A DNA stretch of 64,000 nucleotides from Muribaculaceae bacterium (GTDB lineage: Bacteria > Bacteroidota > Bacteroidia > Bacteroidales > Muribaculaceae). A program made the translations under genes and the position numbers. Within the stretch, counting starts at the first letter, position 1; every line of letters starts with the position of its first letter. This document shows, piece by piece, positions 43,640 to 52,915 of this stretch. The notes below the pieces were generated by a model, which worked only from the letters and a program-made list of their open reading frames with translations, was not told where the DNA came from and ran no database searches. The stretch spans positions 1 through 64,000 of the forward strand of contig JAFLTS010000010.1 in NCBI GenBank assembly GCA_022509185.1, in the 5' to 3' direction.

Positions 43640-45988
43640 ATGGCAAGAAAACTGAAAATAAGAGACCTAACCTTGCGTGACGGCCAGCAATCATTGTTTG
43701 CAACACGCATGAAACAAGAAAATATAGATAAACTCCTTCCTTTATATAAGGAGGCGAAATTCTACATCATGGAAGTATGGGGCGGCGCTGTGCCTGATTC
43801 CGTGATGAGGTATCTGGGGGAAAGCCCATGGGACCGTTTGCGTGAATGTTCCAAAGCCATGAAGGGAATTTCTTTACTCAGCGCTCTTTCAAGAGGCCGC
43901 AATCTGTTCGGATATGTTCCTTATCCTGAAAGTGTGCTTGAAGGTTTTTACCGTGAGGCAATAAAAAACGGCTTGAATATCATGCGTATATTCGATGCCC
44001 TCAATGATATCGACAACATAAAGTCGTCAATCAAGATGATCAACGACCTGGGAGGTATTGCAGATACGGCAGTGTGCTACACTATTGACCCGAAGGGGAC
44101 TCCTGAAGATGAAAAAATATTCACCGACGAATATTTCGTAAATCTTGCCTTGGAAATGGAGAAACTGGGTGCCAAGATGATAACGGTTAAGGATATGGCC
44201 GGATTGGTGAATCCTTCACGTATCTATACCCTTATGCCCAAACTCAAGGCTGCATTGAAGGTGCCTGTGGATTTCCATACACACTGCACCCCGGGTTACG
44301 GTCTTGCTTCCGTACTGACAGCAATTATTCAGGGAGTGGATATCGTTGATACAAACATTTGGTGGTTTGGTGGTGGTTCAGCAGCTCCGGCTATTGAACT
44401 GGTGGATATCTTCTGTCAAAAGTTAGGGGTGGAACTCGATGTAAATATGGAGGCTGTGGCCAAGATACGTGAAACTCTCAAGGAGGCAAGAATGGCCCTC
44501 TCAGATTTCGACCTGAACAAAGACAAATGGCAACGTGACTTCGAGGAAGCATATGCAGCAATGCCCAAAGAGATAGATGCAGAGTTCGACCGTGCGATTG
44601 AATGTGCTAAAGATAACCGTGAAGAGGAACTTCTTGATGCCTGCCATAAGATCGATGCATATTTCGGATTCCCTAAACCGAATGAGATAGTGAAGAATGC
44701 CGAGGTTCCCGGAGGTATGTATTCCAATATGGTGGCCAACCTTCGTGCTCTCAATGCTGAAGATGTAATTGAAGAAGCAATGGCTTTGATTCCCAAAGTG
44801 CGTCGTGATGCAGGTCTGGTGCCTTTGGTTACACCCACCAGCCAGATTGTGGGATCACAGGCTGTTTCTTTAGCTATGGACAGAAGGAACGGGAAACCCG
44901 ACTATACCAACAAGAGCAACCAATTTATAGCTCTCGTTAAAGGGGAATATGGTAAGACTCCGGTGGAAATTGACCCTGAATTCAGGAAACACATAACCGG
45001 TGAAGCCGAAGAGAAACCATTTGATGTATCCACATATAAGAAACCGGAGAATCCTGAATTGCCTCAATTCGGTGGAGTTAAACTCGCTCAAAATGAAGAG
45101 GAATATCTTCTTTTGGAACTTCTGCCTGCTGTAGCCAAAACCTATCTTACCAACAAACGTAAGGCTGAATTCGAGGCTTCAGGTAAAAAAGCATCGGAAA
45201 CGGGCAAGGCAGACAACAAGGAAGCACAGACTGCCGGGTCAGGTCCGGTTTTCCGTGCGCCGATGGGTGGTACTGTTATGACTATAAAGGTGAAACCGGG
45301 TGATGAAGTTAAGCCGGGAGACACAGTGCTTATCTATGAAGCCATGAAAATGGAGAATGACCTTGCATCTGAAATGGGTGGAAAGGTTAAGAAAATTCTC
45401 GTGAATGAAGGAGACGTAATGGCCACTGACCAGCCTCTTATCGAATTTGAGGGTGCAACTGTGGCTGCCCAGCCCTCTTCAGGAGAACAAAAAACTGAAG
45501 GAGAAGTAATGTTGGCTCCTATGGGAGGTACGGTGCTTGAGTTTAAGGTTAAACCGGGTGATGCTGTCAAGGCGGGTGACACTATACTAACTTATGAAGC
45601 CATGAAGATGGAAAATAATCTTGTGGCTGAAAGAGATGGGGTAGTGGAAGCTCTGTTGCTTAATGACGGCGATGTAATGGCTACCGACCAACCCATACTT
45701 CGTTTTGCAGCCGGAGGAAAGAAAGCGGGTGCTCCGGCACCCAAACCTGCACCTGCCGCACCGGCCCACAAACCGATGAAGATAGCTCCGATAGAAGTGA
45801 AACCTGTGGAAGGGTATGACGACAGCAGAGCCTTGCATCCGGTTGAAGGTGGCAGCGGAAGAGCTCCCGAGTCACTGAAAAACTATCAGGGAGACGAAAA
45901 AGGGATAAAACTGCCGGCCGGAACAACCCTTGATATCAGTGTGGCTCCCGACGGTACTGTCAACATCAGAATCTCTTGCGGTAAATAA
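43640..45988 (+). CDS. biotin-dependent carboxyltransferase (pyruvate carboxylase B / oxaloacetate decarboxylase alpha) with two biotinyl domains
   Basis: A 782-residue enzyme. The carboxyltransferase TIM barrel comes first: LRDGQQSLFATRM, the ITVKDMAGL motif with the carbamylated-Lys position, and the VDFHTHCTPG metal site. A helical region extends to about 530. Two biotinyl domains follow in tandem, each with the E-A-M-K-M-E-N motif: K570 and K656, 86 residues apart. A Pro/Ala linker and a short beta-rich tail complete it. Family members usually have one biotinyl domain. It exchanges CO2 between biotin and pyruvate/oxaloacetate; direction and partner subunits (biotin carboxylase, sodium pump) cannot be read from this window, as none is adjacent. 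Confidence 0.9.
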   Translation: MARKLKIRDLTLRDGQQSLFATRMKQENIDKLLPLYKEAKFYIMEVWGGAVPDSVMRYLGESPWDRLRECSKAMKGISLLSALSRGRNLFGYVPYPESVLEGFYREAIKNGLNIMRIFDALNDIDNIKSSIKMINDLGGIADTAVCYTIDPKGTPEDEKIFTDEYFVNLALEMEKLGAKMITVKDMAGLVNPSRIYTLMPKLKAALKVPVDFHTHCTPGYGLASVLTAIIQGVDIVDTNIWWFGGGSAAPAIELVDIFCQKLGVELDVNMEAVAKIRETLKEARMALSDFDLNKDKWQRDFEEAYAAMPKEIDAEFDRAIECAKDNREEELLDACHKIDAYFGFPKPNEIVKNAEVPGGMYSNMVANLRALNAEDVIEEAMALIPKVRRDAGLVPLVTPTSQIVGSQAVSLAMDRRNGKPDYTNKSNQFIALVKGEYGKTPVEIDPEFRKHITGEAEEKPFDVSTYKKPENPELPQFGGVKLAQNEEEYLLLELLPAVAKTYLTNKRKAEFEASGKKASETGKADNKEAQTAGSGPVFRAPMGGTVMTIKVKPGDEVKPGDTVLIYEAMKMENDLASEMGGKVKKILVNEGDVMATDQPLIEFEGATVAAQPSSGEQKTEGEVMLAPMGGTVLEFKVKPGDAVKAGDTILTYEAMKMENNLVAERDGVVEALLLNDGDVMATDQPILRFAAGGKKAGAPAPKPAPAAPAHKPMKIAPIEVKPVEGYDDSRALHPVEGGSGRAPESLKNYQGDEKGIKLPAGTTLDISVAPDGTVNIRISCGK

Positions 45989-45993
45989 AGAAT

Positions 45994-46048
45994 AAAAAAT
46001 TACACATAATTTTCTGAAGATTCAATTGAGAATTATGTGTAATTTTTT
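45994..46048 (+). terminator. terminator of the carboxyltransferase gene
   Basis: A perfect 18-bp inverted repeat (AAAAAATTACACATAATT and its complement) with a 19-base loop, ending in a T tract. Confidence 0.85.
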
Positions 46049-46058
46049 TATTGTTTTA

Positions 46059-46090
46059 TTTGGATTGCAGCCAAATTTTCATCAAATTTG
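46059..46090 (+). promoter_or_regulatory. probable promoter of the tandem-repeat protein
   Basis: TTTG (46059-46062) and CAAATTTG (46083-46090, one mismatch to TAnnTTTG) are 20 bases apart. The leader would be about 140 bases. Confidence 0.45.
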
Positions 46091-46235
46091 CATCGTAATA
46101 TAAAGTTATAGACAATCTCTCTCCCTTATGAAGCCGAAAGACACCGAGCAAATGCTTGACTATCAATTCCCTATCTATTAGCCTATTCAGGAATAAAAAA
46201 TAAACTCAATTTTTAATAACCAATTTTACAAACAC

Positions 46236-49200
46236 ATGAGAAAATCTACTATTTTTGGATTGACTGCTGGTTTGGCTCTCAGTGCCGGTATCGTATTTGC
46301 CGCTCAGAGCACAAATAGCAGTCCGGCTACACAAGCTGATGATGATGTCATTAACGACGGAACCATCAGTTATGTGCTGACACCTGCTCCCGGTTATGTT
46401 GCTGAAGGTGATCTCAGCCAAATAACCGTTGTTTTCAACAACCCTAATGTTGGTTTCTACGAAAATATGTCAGTAGCAACATTGGAATTAATAGGGGGTG
46501 AAACTTATTACTGTTCAGAGCCTGAGTATGGAAGTCGTACAGAAGATGGATATCAAACCTGGATACTTAACTTCCAAGAATTGGGTGAAGAAGAAAATGT
46601 GACCATTAACCAAACTGGTACCTATATCCTTACACTCCGTGGATGGTATACTACTACTCTCGAAGGTGAGGTTGAAAGTGAGCCGGTTGACCTCCCGGTT
46701 ATGACTGCCGGTTATACTATCTACCCAGAAGAGTATACTATTTATCCTGCAGTTAACGGTTATGAATCAACTTACAACTTTACAGGTGTAAAAGTTTACT
46801 TTGAAGAGGGTCAGGAACTTGGTGAAGGTATCACTCTCGAAGGTGGTAATGAAGAAGGTACAAAGACCTATACAGGCCAAGCTTACCCCGCTAACGAAAA
46901 TGATAATACTGAATGGTTAATTGAATTCAACAATGAAGGTAATTTGCCGGCCGGAACTTATACAGTTACTATTCCTGTAGCGGGTCAAGATGAACCCATC
47001 GTTTCTGTATTCAATTTGGTTGATGTTGACACTACTCCTTCATTCAACCTTGAACCCGGTATTGTTAATGAACTTAACGGTCTGATCGTTACTTTCGCTG
47101 ATCCGAACGTAGGCGTTATGGATGGAGTAATGCCGGCTGTTGCTGTTCTTGAAAACACTACAACTGAAGATGTTTACTATTGCTGGGAACCTACCGACCT
47201 CGGCCGCAATAGCGAAGGTGGAAGATCTTTCCAATTTGAATTCTCAGAACTGACTTCAAAAGACGTTGTTGCAGAACTTCCTATTGGTAATTATACACTT
47301 ACCCTCAAAGGTTTCTATGTAGACGTTATCGATGAAGATGTTGTTCTCGGTTCATTCAATCTTCCTGTTATCGAAGAGTCATATACTTTGATTCCTAATG
47401 GTCTTGTATCTCTTTCACCATCAACTTTAAGCACTGTTACCGATCTCAGCACAATCACTGTTACATTAAATGACAAATTGGCTGGTTTCCAGGATAATAA
47501 TGTCATATATCTTGAAAATACAACTGCAGATGTTACATATCAGTGTACTGAACCGGAACAGCAGAGACCTGATGAGGATGGTTACAAGAGCTGGGTTCTT
47601 ACATTTACTTTAGCTGGAGAGAATACACCGGTTGAAATTACAGAAGTTGGTGCATATGTACTTACTCTCAGAGGTTTCTACCTGACACTTGGTCAAGATG
47701 AAGAAGGAAATGATATTAATTTCGATCTTCCTCCTTTGACTTACTACTATGATCTTCTTCCCGAAGGTTATATCTCATTCGATCCGGAATCAGGTGCAAC
47801 TGTAGAAAACCTCAGCACAGTAACAGTTACCATCCAGGATAATGTAAATGTTGAAAATCAACGTGGCAATGCTGTTATGCTCCAAAACGCTACAACAGGC
47901 GTTGAATATTTAGGCTCAGTAGATGTAGACTATACTGAAGATGCTAATGGAGCTTATACTACTCTCACAGTAACATTTGTTGACGAGGAAGGAAATGATG
48001 TAGTAGTTAATACAGTAGGAAACTACATTCTCTCTCTCAGAAACTGCTACGTTGTAAATGAAGAAGATGAAACAGATGTAATGAGTGTTCTTCCGGTATT
48101 TACCGCTGAATATTCAGTTATCCCGGAAAACTATCTGTCAATCTCACCTGAAAATGGTTCAACCCTTGCTCAGATCCAAGAGCTTACTCTTACATTCGAA
48201 GGCCGTGTAGGATTCGAACAGGCATATCCCGGAAATGTAGTAATCGAAAACACTACTACAGGTAATGCATGGTATTGCTCAGAACCTCTGTTCGTTGGAT
48301 ATCAATACAATGAAGAAACCGACCAGGTATGGAGCGTTTATACAGTAGAATTTACTGATCTTAACGGTACAGAAGTTGTTACAATTGACGAAGTTGGTAA
48401 CTATGTAGTATCTGTAAAAGGATTCTATATCAACCAGAACGAAGATGCTGAAGAAGAAGAACCCGGATATCTCCCGGTATTCAGTGCAGGTTATACTATC
48501 CTTCCTTCAGGCTATGTAACCTTCTCTCCGGAAGCAGGAACAACAGTAGAAAACCTCAATGAAATTACTATCACATTCGAAGGTAAGGTAGGTTACACTG
48601 AAGTAGTACCTGCCAACGTAACTGCAGAAAACACTACAACCGGTAACTCATGGTATAGTTCAGAGCCATTATTCAAAGGATATGATGAAAACGGTAATTC
48701 AGTTTATTCAATCACCTTTAAAGAAATTGGCGGAACAGAAGCCGTTCAAATTACTGAAGCCGGTAACTATGAAGTAACTGTAAGAGGATTCTATATCAAC
48801 AATAACGAAGATATTGAAGATGAAGAAATTCCCGGATATCTCCCTGTTATCACAGTTAAATACTCAATCTACGAAGAAGGCACATTCACTTTGACACCGG
48901 AATCAGGTTCAGAAGTTAAGTCAATCAACACAATCGTATTGACCTTCAATGAAAATCCGATGGTAGGTATCTATGAACTCCGTCCTGCTCCCGTAGTTCT
49001 TGAAAACCTCACAACAGGTGATGTATGGTATTGCGAAACTCCGTTGAAGAATCGTCTTGGCGATGCTAGCACAGAATTCACAATGAACTTCTCATCACTT
49101 GGTGCTGAAGAAGAAGAGGACATCATGACAGAGGGAACATATCAACTCATCGTTAAGGGTCTCTATGAAACAAAGACTATAAATGAAACAACTGATAAAG

Positions 49201-49436
49201 ACGGAAATGTTACTTCTTATGAAGAAGTAAATGAAGATCTTCCGAATGTATACGCTACATATTACGTAGTAAACGGAACAACAGGTGTTCAAAACCTCTT
49301 CAACGCAGACAGCAAGTTCAATGTATACAGCATCAATGGTATCCAGATTGTAAGAAACGGCAACGCTGACTCACTCAACAGCCTCACCCCGGGTCTTTAC
49401 ATCATCAACGGTAAGAAAGTTCTTATCCGCAAATAA
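46236..49436 (+). CDS. secreted protein of tandem ~120-residue beta-rich repeats
   Basis: A 1066-residue exported protein with a type I signal peptide (about 1-22, ending FAA) and about eight repeats (first about 43-160, a diverged second, then 265-1010 in regular succession). Each reads: P-x-x-G-x-x-x-x-L-x-x-I-x-V-x-F, an ENTTTG segment, a Y-C-x-E-P box, G-x-Y-x-L-x-x-R/K-G-F-Y, then an LP-x-x-x-x-Y close. The pattern is Ig-like beta sandwich. The last 40 residues (VYSINGIQIV...LYIINGKKVLIRK) repeat the tail of the protein at 30835. No catalytic motif. Codon use looks strongly biased, as in highly expressed genes. Probable surface or matrix protein; inference. Confidence 0.72.
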   Translation: MRKSTIFGLTAGLALSAGIVFAAQSTNSSPATQADDDVINDGTISYVLTPAPGYVAEGDLSQITVVFNNPNVGFYENMSVATLELIGGETYYCSEPEYGSRTEDGYQTWILNFQELGEEENVTINQTGTYILTLRGWYTTTLEGEVESEPVDLPVMTAGYTIYPEEYTIYPAVNGYESTYNFTGVKVYFEEGQELGEGITLEGGNEEGTKTYTGQAYPANENDNTEWLIEFNNEGNLPAGTYTVTIPVAGQDEPIVSVFNLVDVDTTPSFNLEPGIVNELNGLIVTFADPNVGVMDGVMPAVAVLENTTTEDVYYCWEPTDLGRNSEGGRSFQFEFSELTSKDVVAELPIGNYTLTLKGFYVDVIDEDVVLGSFNLPVIEESYTLIPNGLVSLSPSTLSTVTDLSTITVTLNDKLAGFQDNNVIYLENTTADVTYQCTEPEQQRPDEDGYKSWVLTFTLAGENTPVEITEVGAYVLTLRGFYLTLGQDEEGNDINFDLPPLTYYYDLLPEGYISFDPESGATVENLSTVTVTIQDNVNVENQRGNAVMLQNATTGVEYLGSVDVDYTEDANGAYTTLTVTFVDEEGNDVVVNTVGNYILSLRNCYVVNEEDETDVMSVLPVFTAEYSVIPENYLSISPENGSTLAQIQELTLTFEGRVGFEQAYPGNVVIENTTTGNAWYCSEPLFVGYQYNEETDQVWSVYTVEFTDLNGTEVVTIDEVGNYVVSVKGFYINQNEDAEEEEPGYLPVFSAGYTILPSGYVTFSPEAGTTVENLNEITITFEGKVGYTEVVPANVTAENTTTGNSWYSSEPLFKGYDENGNSVYSITFKEIGGTEAVQITEAGNYEVTVRGFYINNNEDIEDEEIPGYLPVITVKYSIYEEGTFTLTPESGSEVKSINTIVLTFNENPMVGIYELRPAPVVLENLTTGDVWYCETPLKNRLGDASTEFTMNFSSLGAEEEEDIMTEGTYQLIVKGLYETKTINETTDKDGNVTSYEEVNEDLPNVYATYYVVNGTTGVQNLFNADSKFNVYSINGIQIVRNGNADSLNSLTPGLYIINGKKVLIRK

Positions 49437-49456
49437 TCTGAGATACAGATAAATAA

Positions 49457-49488
49457 AAGAAAGGGTGACTTTGCGGTCACCCTTTCTT
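49457..49488 (+). terminator. terminator of the tandem-repeat protein gene
   Basis: A perfect 13-bp stem (AAGAAAGGGTGAC / GTCACCCTTTCTT) with a six-base loop. Confidence 0.9.
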
Positions 49489-49510
49489 CCAGTTAATATA
49501 TGTTAAAGCT

Positions 49511-49542
49511 TTTGCTTTTGGTCCGAAATTTGACTAATTTTG
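49511..49542 (+). promoter_or_regulatory. promoter of the 49771 lipoprotein gene
   Basis: A -33 TTTG (49511-49514) and a -7 TAATTTTG (49535-49542), 20 bases apart. The leader would be about 220 bases. Confidence 0.7.
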
Positions 49543-49612
49543 TGTTATAAAGCATAAAAAAGCAACATAAAAGGTAACAAAAGGTAGAAAGATTGAATTA
49601 GGTTGGCGGCTT

Positions 49613-49661
49613 CTCCGGTGCATGATTTAATTAACTAATCCTACAAAAAGTAGCACCGGAG
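49613..49661 (+). promoter_or_regulatory. leader hairpin
   Basis: CTCCGGTGC (49613-49621) pairs perfectly with GCACCGGAG (49653-49661) around a 31-base AT-rich loop. It lies inside the long leader of the 49771 gene and has no T tract, so it is not a terminator. Confidence 0.6.
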
Positions 49662-49708
49662 GAATAAGAGAAAAATTACAAAACAAAGTATGAAACCTAT
49701 TCGCATCC

Positions 49709-49758
49709 CCTAATCGATGTGAATAATTCTGAACCGATTTACCTAATCGATATGAATA
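49709..49758 (+). repeat. pair of 17-base direct repeats in the leader
   Basis: CCTAATCGATGTGAATA (49709-49725) and CCTAATCGATATGAATA (49742-49758) differ at one base and start 33 bases apart, about three turns of DNA. The second ends 12 bases before the ATG at 49771. Could be a protein- or RNA-binding site. Confidence 0.7.
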
Positions 49759-49770
49759 GAAATTAATGCA

Positions 49771-51480
49771 ATGAAGACTATGATTAAGTTTAGGAAACAA
49801 TACATAATGACGGCAGCCGCGATAGCGACTATCGGTTTGGCCTCATGTTCCAATGAGCTTAACGAGGCTGATTTAGGAAATTCAGGAGGAAACCTTACTC
49901 AGATAGGAGAGGTTTCTTTAGTCAAGACACCTGATGTGGTGGCCTGGTCTGGTAAACAAACTTTAGGCAACAGCACAAAGGCTATTCAAACAAGAGGAGG
50001 TCAAAATGCCAATGGCAATATGTGGTCCAACACATATGATGTGCCGGGAGCAATTTCACAGGAGGAGAAAGACAAAGTTGTGGCTGAATTTTCTAAAGTT
50101 CGTGAAAATTGGGTAAACAAAACTGTTGTAACCTGGGATAACTTCTTTATTCAGCAAGTATATAAGGGAGAAACCCATTATAAGGATGGTTATAATCAAG
50201 ATTTCTTGGGTTCAGACAAGATGAATGAACTTTATGTTTATTGTCCTTTAGATTGGAATTCATGGAATGGCGGTTATGACCATGCTGGTGGTTTCAACGG
50301 TGGAAAAGGAGATCAGAACAATGGTATTGCTTTATATGAACATATGAGCGATATTATAGCTAAGGCAGGTAAACAATTCGCGTATTCCAACAGCCAGGAT
50401 GGAGGGAAAATGTATTTTGACTATATTATTCTTCTGATTGACGGAGAATACTATGTAGGTTTCGATTTCTGGGCAAACGGCCAGAACCCAAATGAAAAAG
50501 TAAAAAGAGACTGGGTTTTCAATGACTGGATAGTAAAGATTCTTCCGGGTGAAAACACAAATACTTCAATAGAACCGAATGATCCGAGATATTTAGGCCC
50601 GGGTGATGATGTAGCTGATGATGAGGATGATCCGACCTTACCTGATGATGGAAATGATGAAAATGATGGCGATGATACAGTTATAGCAATTGAACATAAC
50701 CAAGAAGTTGAGGTGAACTATGCAATTCTTGATTCACATTCTGACTATAAAATTGCAGACCTTGTGACAAAATTGTCAATCCACGTGCGTTATGCAACTG
50801 ATGTAGATATTAAGATTCCGGTTCCTATCCATTATCTGATTGAATCTGATGACCTATATATATTCAAAGAACACTTTGTAGAAGGTGATGGAAATGGAAT
50901 TTACGGAGGTTACACAAATACTGACTTTGAGAATTTCCTCGAAAATAAGAATACAAGTGTTTCTTACAATATAGATGGAAATGTCGTGACTCTGTATGTT
51001 GATTTTGAACCTGCCGATATTACTTTAGGTGAGTCATTCAAATTCGGATATATACATGTCTACACAAGAGGAATCAACCAGAATGTGATAGATGCTTGTT
51101 GGGAATATAATAAAGATGGAATAAACTTCGAGGTTTATAACTACTTCCAGACAGAAAAAGTGGTATGGAATGAAGGAGATGAATTTGCAAGTGTGGAAGA
51201 GGCAAACGATCTTAACCGTAAGGATCTCTACAAGGCAATGAATGAATCCCTTATAGAATTCACTTATGAACCACCTTATTATATCAATGCTTTCGGTTAT
51301 GATTATAATAATGGTAATGTAACTGAAGATCAACATCAATGGCATGCAACCGTAGTTCCTATGGAAAAAGAGGGTTATAAGGATCCCTACACTACCACCC
51401 ATCTGAACTCTACGCCTTACAATGATATATACGTACATAGTGACGTAAAAATGGTGGATGACCTTCACAGTGAAAGATAA
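49771..51480 (+). CDS. large lipoprotein of unknown function
   Basis: A 569-residue lipoprotein (signal ending IGLASCS, Cys about 27). The mature N-terminal half (to about 270) is rich in Trp, Tyr, Asn and Gly. A short acidic linker of Asp/Glu repeats follows (about 280-310, DDVADDEDDPTLPDDG-like), and then a second globular domain to the end. No family is recognised and no catalytic motif is evident. Alternative starts exist at residues 4 and 13. It has its own promoter, a long structured leader and a terminator, and lies just upstream of the exopolysaccharide-type operon, so a surface or matrix role is possible. Confidence 0.75.
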   Translation: MKTMIKFRKQYIMTAAAIATIGLASCSNELNEADLGNSGGNLTQIGEVSLVKTPDVVAWSGKQTLGNSTKAIQTRGGQNANGNMWSNTYDVPGAISQEEKDKVVAEFSKVRENWVNKTVVTWDNFFIQQVYKGETHYKDGYNQDFLGSDKMNELYVYCPLDWNSWNGGYDHAGGFNGGKGDQNNGIALYEHMSDIIAKAGKQFAYSNSQDGGKMYFDYIILLIDGEYYVGFDFWANGQNPNEKVKRDWVFNDWIVKILPGENTNTSIEPNDPRYLGPGDDVADDEDDPTLPDDGNDENDGDDTVIAIEHNQEVEVNYAILDSHSDYKIADLVTKLSIHVRYATDVDIKIPVPIHYLIESDDLYIFKEHFVEGDGNGIYGGYTNTDFENFLENKNTSVSYNIDGNVVTLYVDFEPADITLGESFKFGYIHVYTRGINQNVIDACWEYNKDGINFEVYNYFQTEKVVWNEGDEFASVEEANDLNRKDLYKAMNESLIEFTYEPPYYINAFGYDYNNGNVTEDQHQWHATVVPMEKEGYKDPYTTTHLNSTPYNDIYVHSDVKMVDDLHSER

Positions 51481-51511
51481 CGGAGTGATTCCGTAAAGAA
51501 ATTAAACATAG

Positions 51512-51544
51512 AAAAAGGGATGCCTCAGGTATCTCTTTTTTTTG
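51512..51544 (+). terminator. terminator of the 49771 lipoprotein gene
   Basis: AAAAAGGGAT (51512-51521) pairs with ATCTCTTTTT (51531-51540) with one G-U pair, followed by more T. The loop can extend by CCT/AGG. Confidence 0.8.
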
Positions 51545-51552
51545 TAAATTTG
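51545..51552 (+). promoter_or_regulatory. -7 box of the exopolysaccharide-type operon
   Basis: TAAATTTG directly follows the preceding terminator T tract; the ATG of the next gene is 12 bases further on. No good -33 box at the usual distance. Confidence 0.55.
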
Positions 51553-51563
51553 TAATTGGTAAA

Positions 51564-52850
51564 ATGGATTCAATTGCTGAAATATCATATTGGTATAATC
51601 TTGCCCTCACATATATTGTGATCGGGATTACCTGGCTTTTTGATCATTTCCGTGATTTTTCATGGATTATAAGAGTAGCGGCTATTTCACTATCCATTTC
51701 ATTATGGCTGATTCTGATAAGTTTATATAAGATTTTTATCAAAGCCTTCAGGCGTAGAAAAGCCATGAAGCTGGAAAAAAGGCTAACAGAGAGATACGGC
51801 GATGCAATAAATTATATACTTTCTCCACAGGCACCTGACAAAATGGGAAGAGACGAGGAAATGGAGCTTTTAGGGATAGATTCAACCGAAAGCGACCCCC
51901 GTAAACTTCTTAAGGGCTATAAAGAGAAACTATGCATGGCTCGTATAATTTATAAGGCAAGGATTTCTGAAGAAGCGGCTGTGGAAGGGAGCAGAAACCT
52001 CCATGTTTTATTGGGGATTTTTGGCCTTATTGAATTTCTCGAGGAGATAATTGTAAAAGACAGACTTCATCAGAAGGTAGAGGCTTTACTTATGCTCAGA
52101 GCGTTCAAAGCTCCCACCAATCAATGGGTAGCGAATCAACTTATCAACAACAAACGAAGAAGAGTTAAAAGGCTGGCCATGTATGCTTCGATAATGAGTA
52201 GTGCCAATACTGATCTAGGATATTTTGAGAGTGATTTCTTTGCCGAGAATTTCTGCATGTACGACGAGATTCAGCTTGGTTTCGTTCTGCAGAGAAGAAA
52301 GAGTGCCCGACGCAAGATACCCAATCTGGCTCATTGGGCCGTCATGCAGAAGAATCCTCAGACCCAGGCCATGTTTGTGAGAATGATGCGTCAGTTCAAT
52401 CAGAAAGAATATTGCGGAGAACTGGAAGACTTGTTTCAGCATAACAGCGATTCAGAGATTATCGAGGAGATAGCAAGAACATGGGGTTATCTTAAATACA
52501 CTGAAGGGGAGGAACAGATGAAAGACATGATGCTTACTCAACCTGATGGTGGAAAAGTAGCCATAATGCATGCTTTGACGAGACTTAACACCGGTGAAAG
52601 CCTTAATACTCTTCTTGACGGATACAAAAACAGCGGCTCTCAACATGTGAAATTCGAAGCCTTAAGATGTATATACTGGTATGGAGATGAAGGTCGACAG
52701 AAATTCCTTGCATTAAAGGCTTCTGCTACAGAAAAAGAAAAACCTCTTTTTGAATTTTTTGAAAATCCACTTACTCAAAAGGATCTTCCTCTCGAAAAGA
52801 CAGCCCGGTATCATTCCGAATATGGCGACAATCTCTATTCTGTTGTTTAA
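51564..52850 (+). CDS. membrane-anchored HEAT-repeat protein of the exopolysaccharide-type operon
   Basis: A 428-residue protein with two N-terminal membrane helices (about 9-27 and 33-59) followed by a basic stretch, which puts the rest in the cytosol by the positive-inside rule. The remainder is all-helical with repeating pairs reminiscent of HEAT repeats (about 150-400, e.g. HQKVEALLMLRAFK, HVKFEALRCIYWYGD). No enzyme motif. It directly precedes a membrane GT2 synthase (65-base gap). By analogy with small partner subunits in Pga- or Pel-type systems it could be a scaffold or regulator of the synthase; this is inference. Confidence 0.72.
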   Translation: MDSIAEISYWYNLALTYIVIGITWLFDHFRDFSWIIRVAAISLSISLWLILISLYKIFIKAFRRRKAMKLEKRLTERYGDAINYILSPQAPDKMGRDEEMELLGIDSTESDPRKLLKGYKEKLCMARIIYKARISEEAAVEGSRNLHVLLGIFGLIEFLEEIIVKDRLHQKVEALLMLRAFKAPTNQWVANQLINNKRRRVKRLAMYASIMSSANTDLGYFESDFFAENFCMYDEIQLGFVLQRRKSARRKIPNLAHWAVMQKNPQTQAMFVRMMRQFNQKEYCGELEDLFQHNSDSEIIEEIARTWGYLKYTEGEEQMKDMMLTQPDGGKVAIMHALTRLNTGESLNTLLDGYKNSGSQHVKFEALRCIYWYGDEGRQKFLALKASATEKEKPLFEFFENPLTQKDLPLEKTARYHSEYGDNLYSVV

Positions 52851-52915
52851 AAGTAACCTTGTATCGACCATAGGCCATACACTAAAAACCAAAAAAAGCA
52901 AACCATCAACCACCC

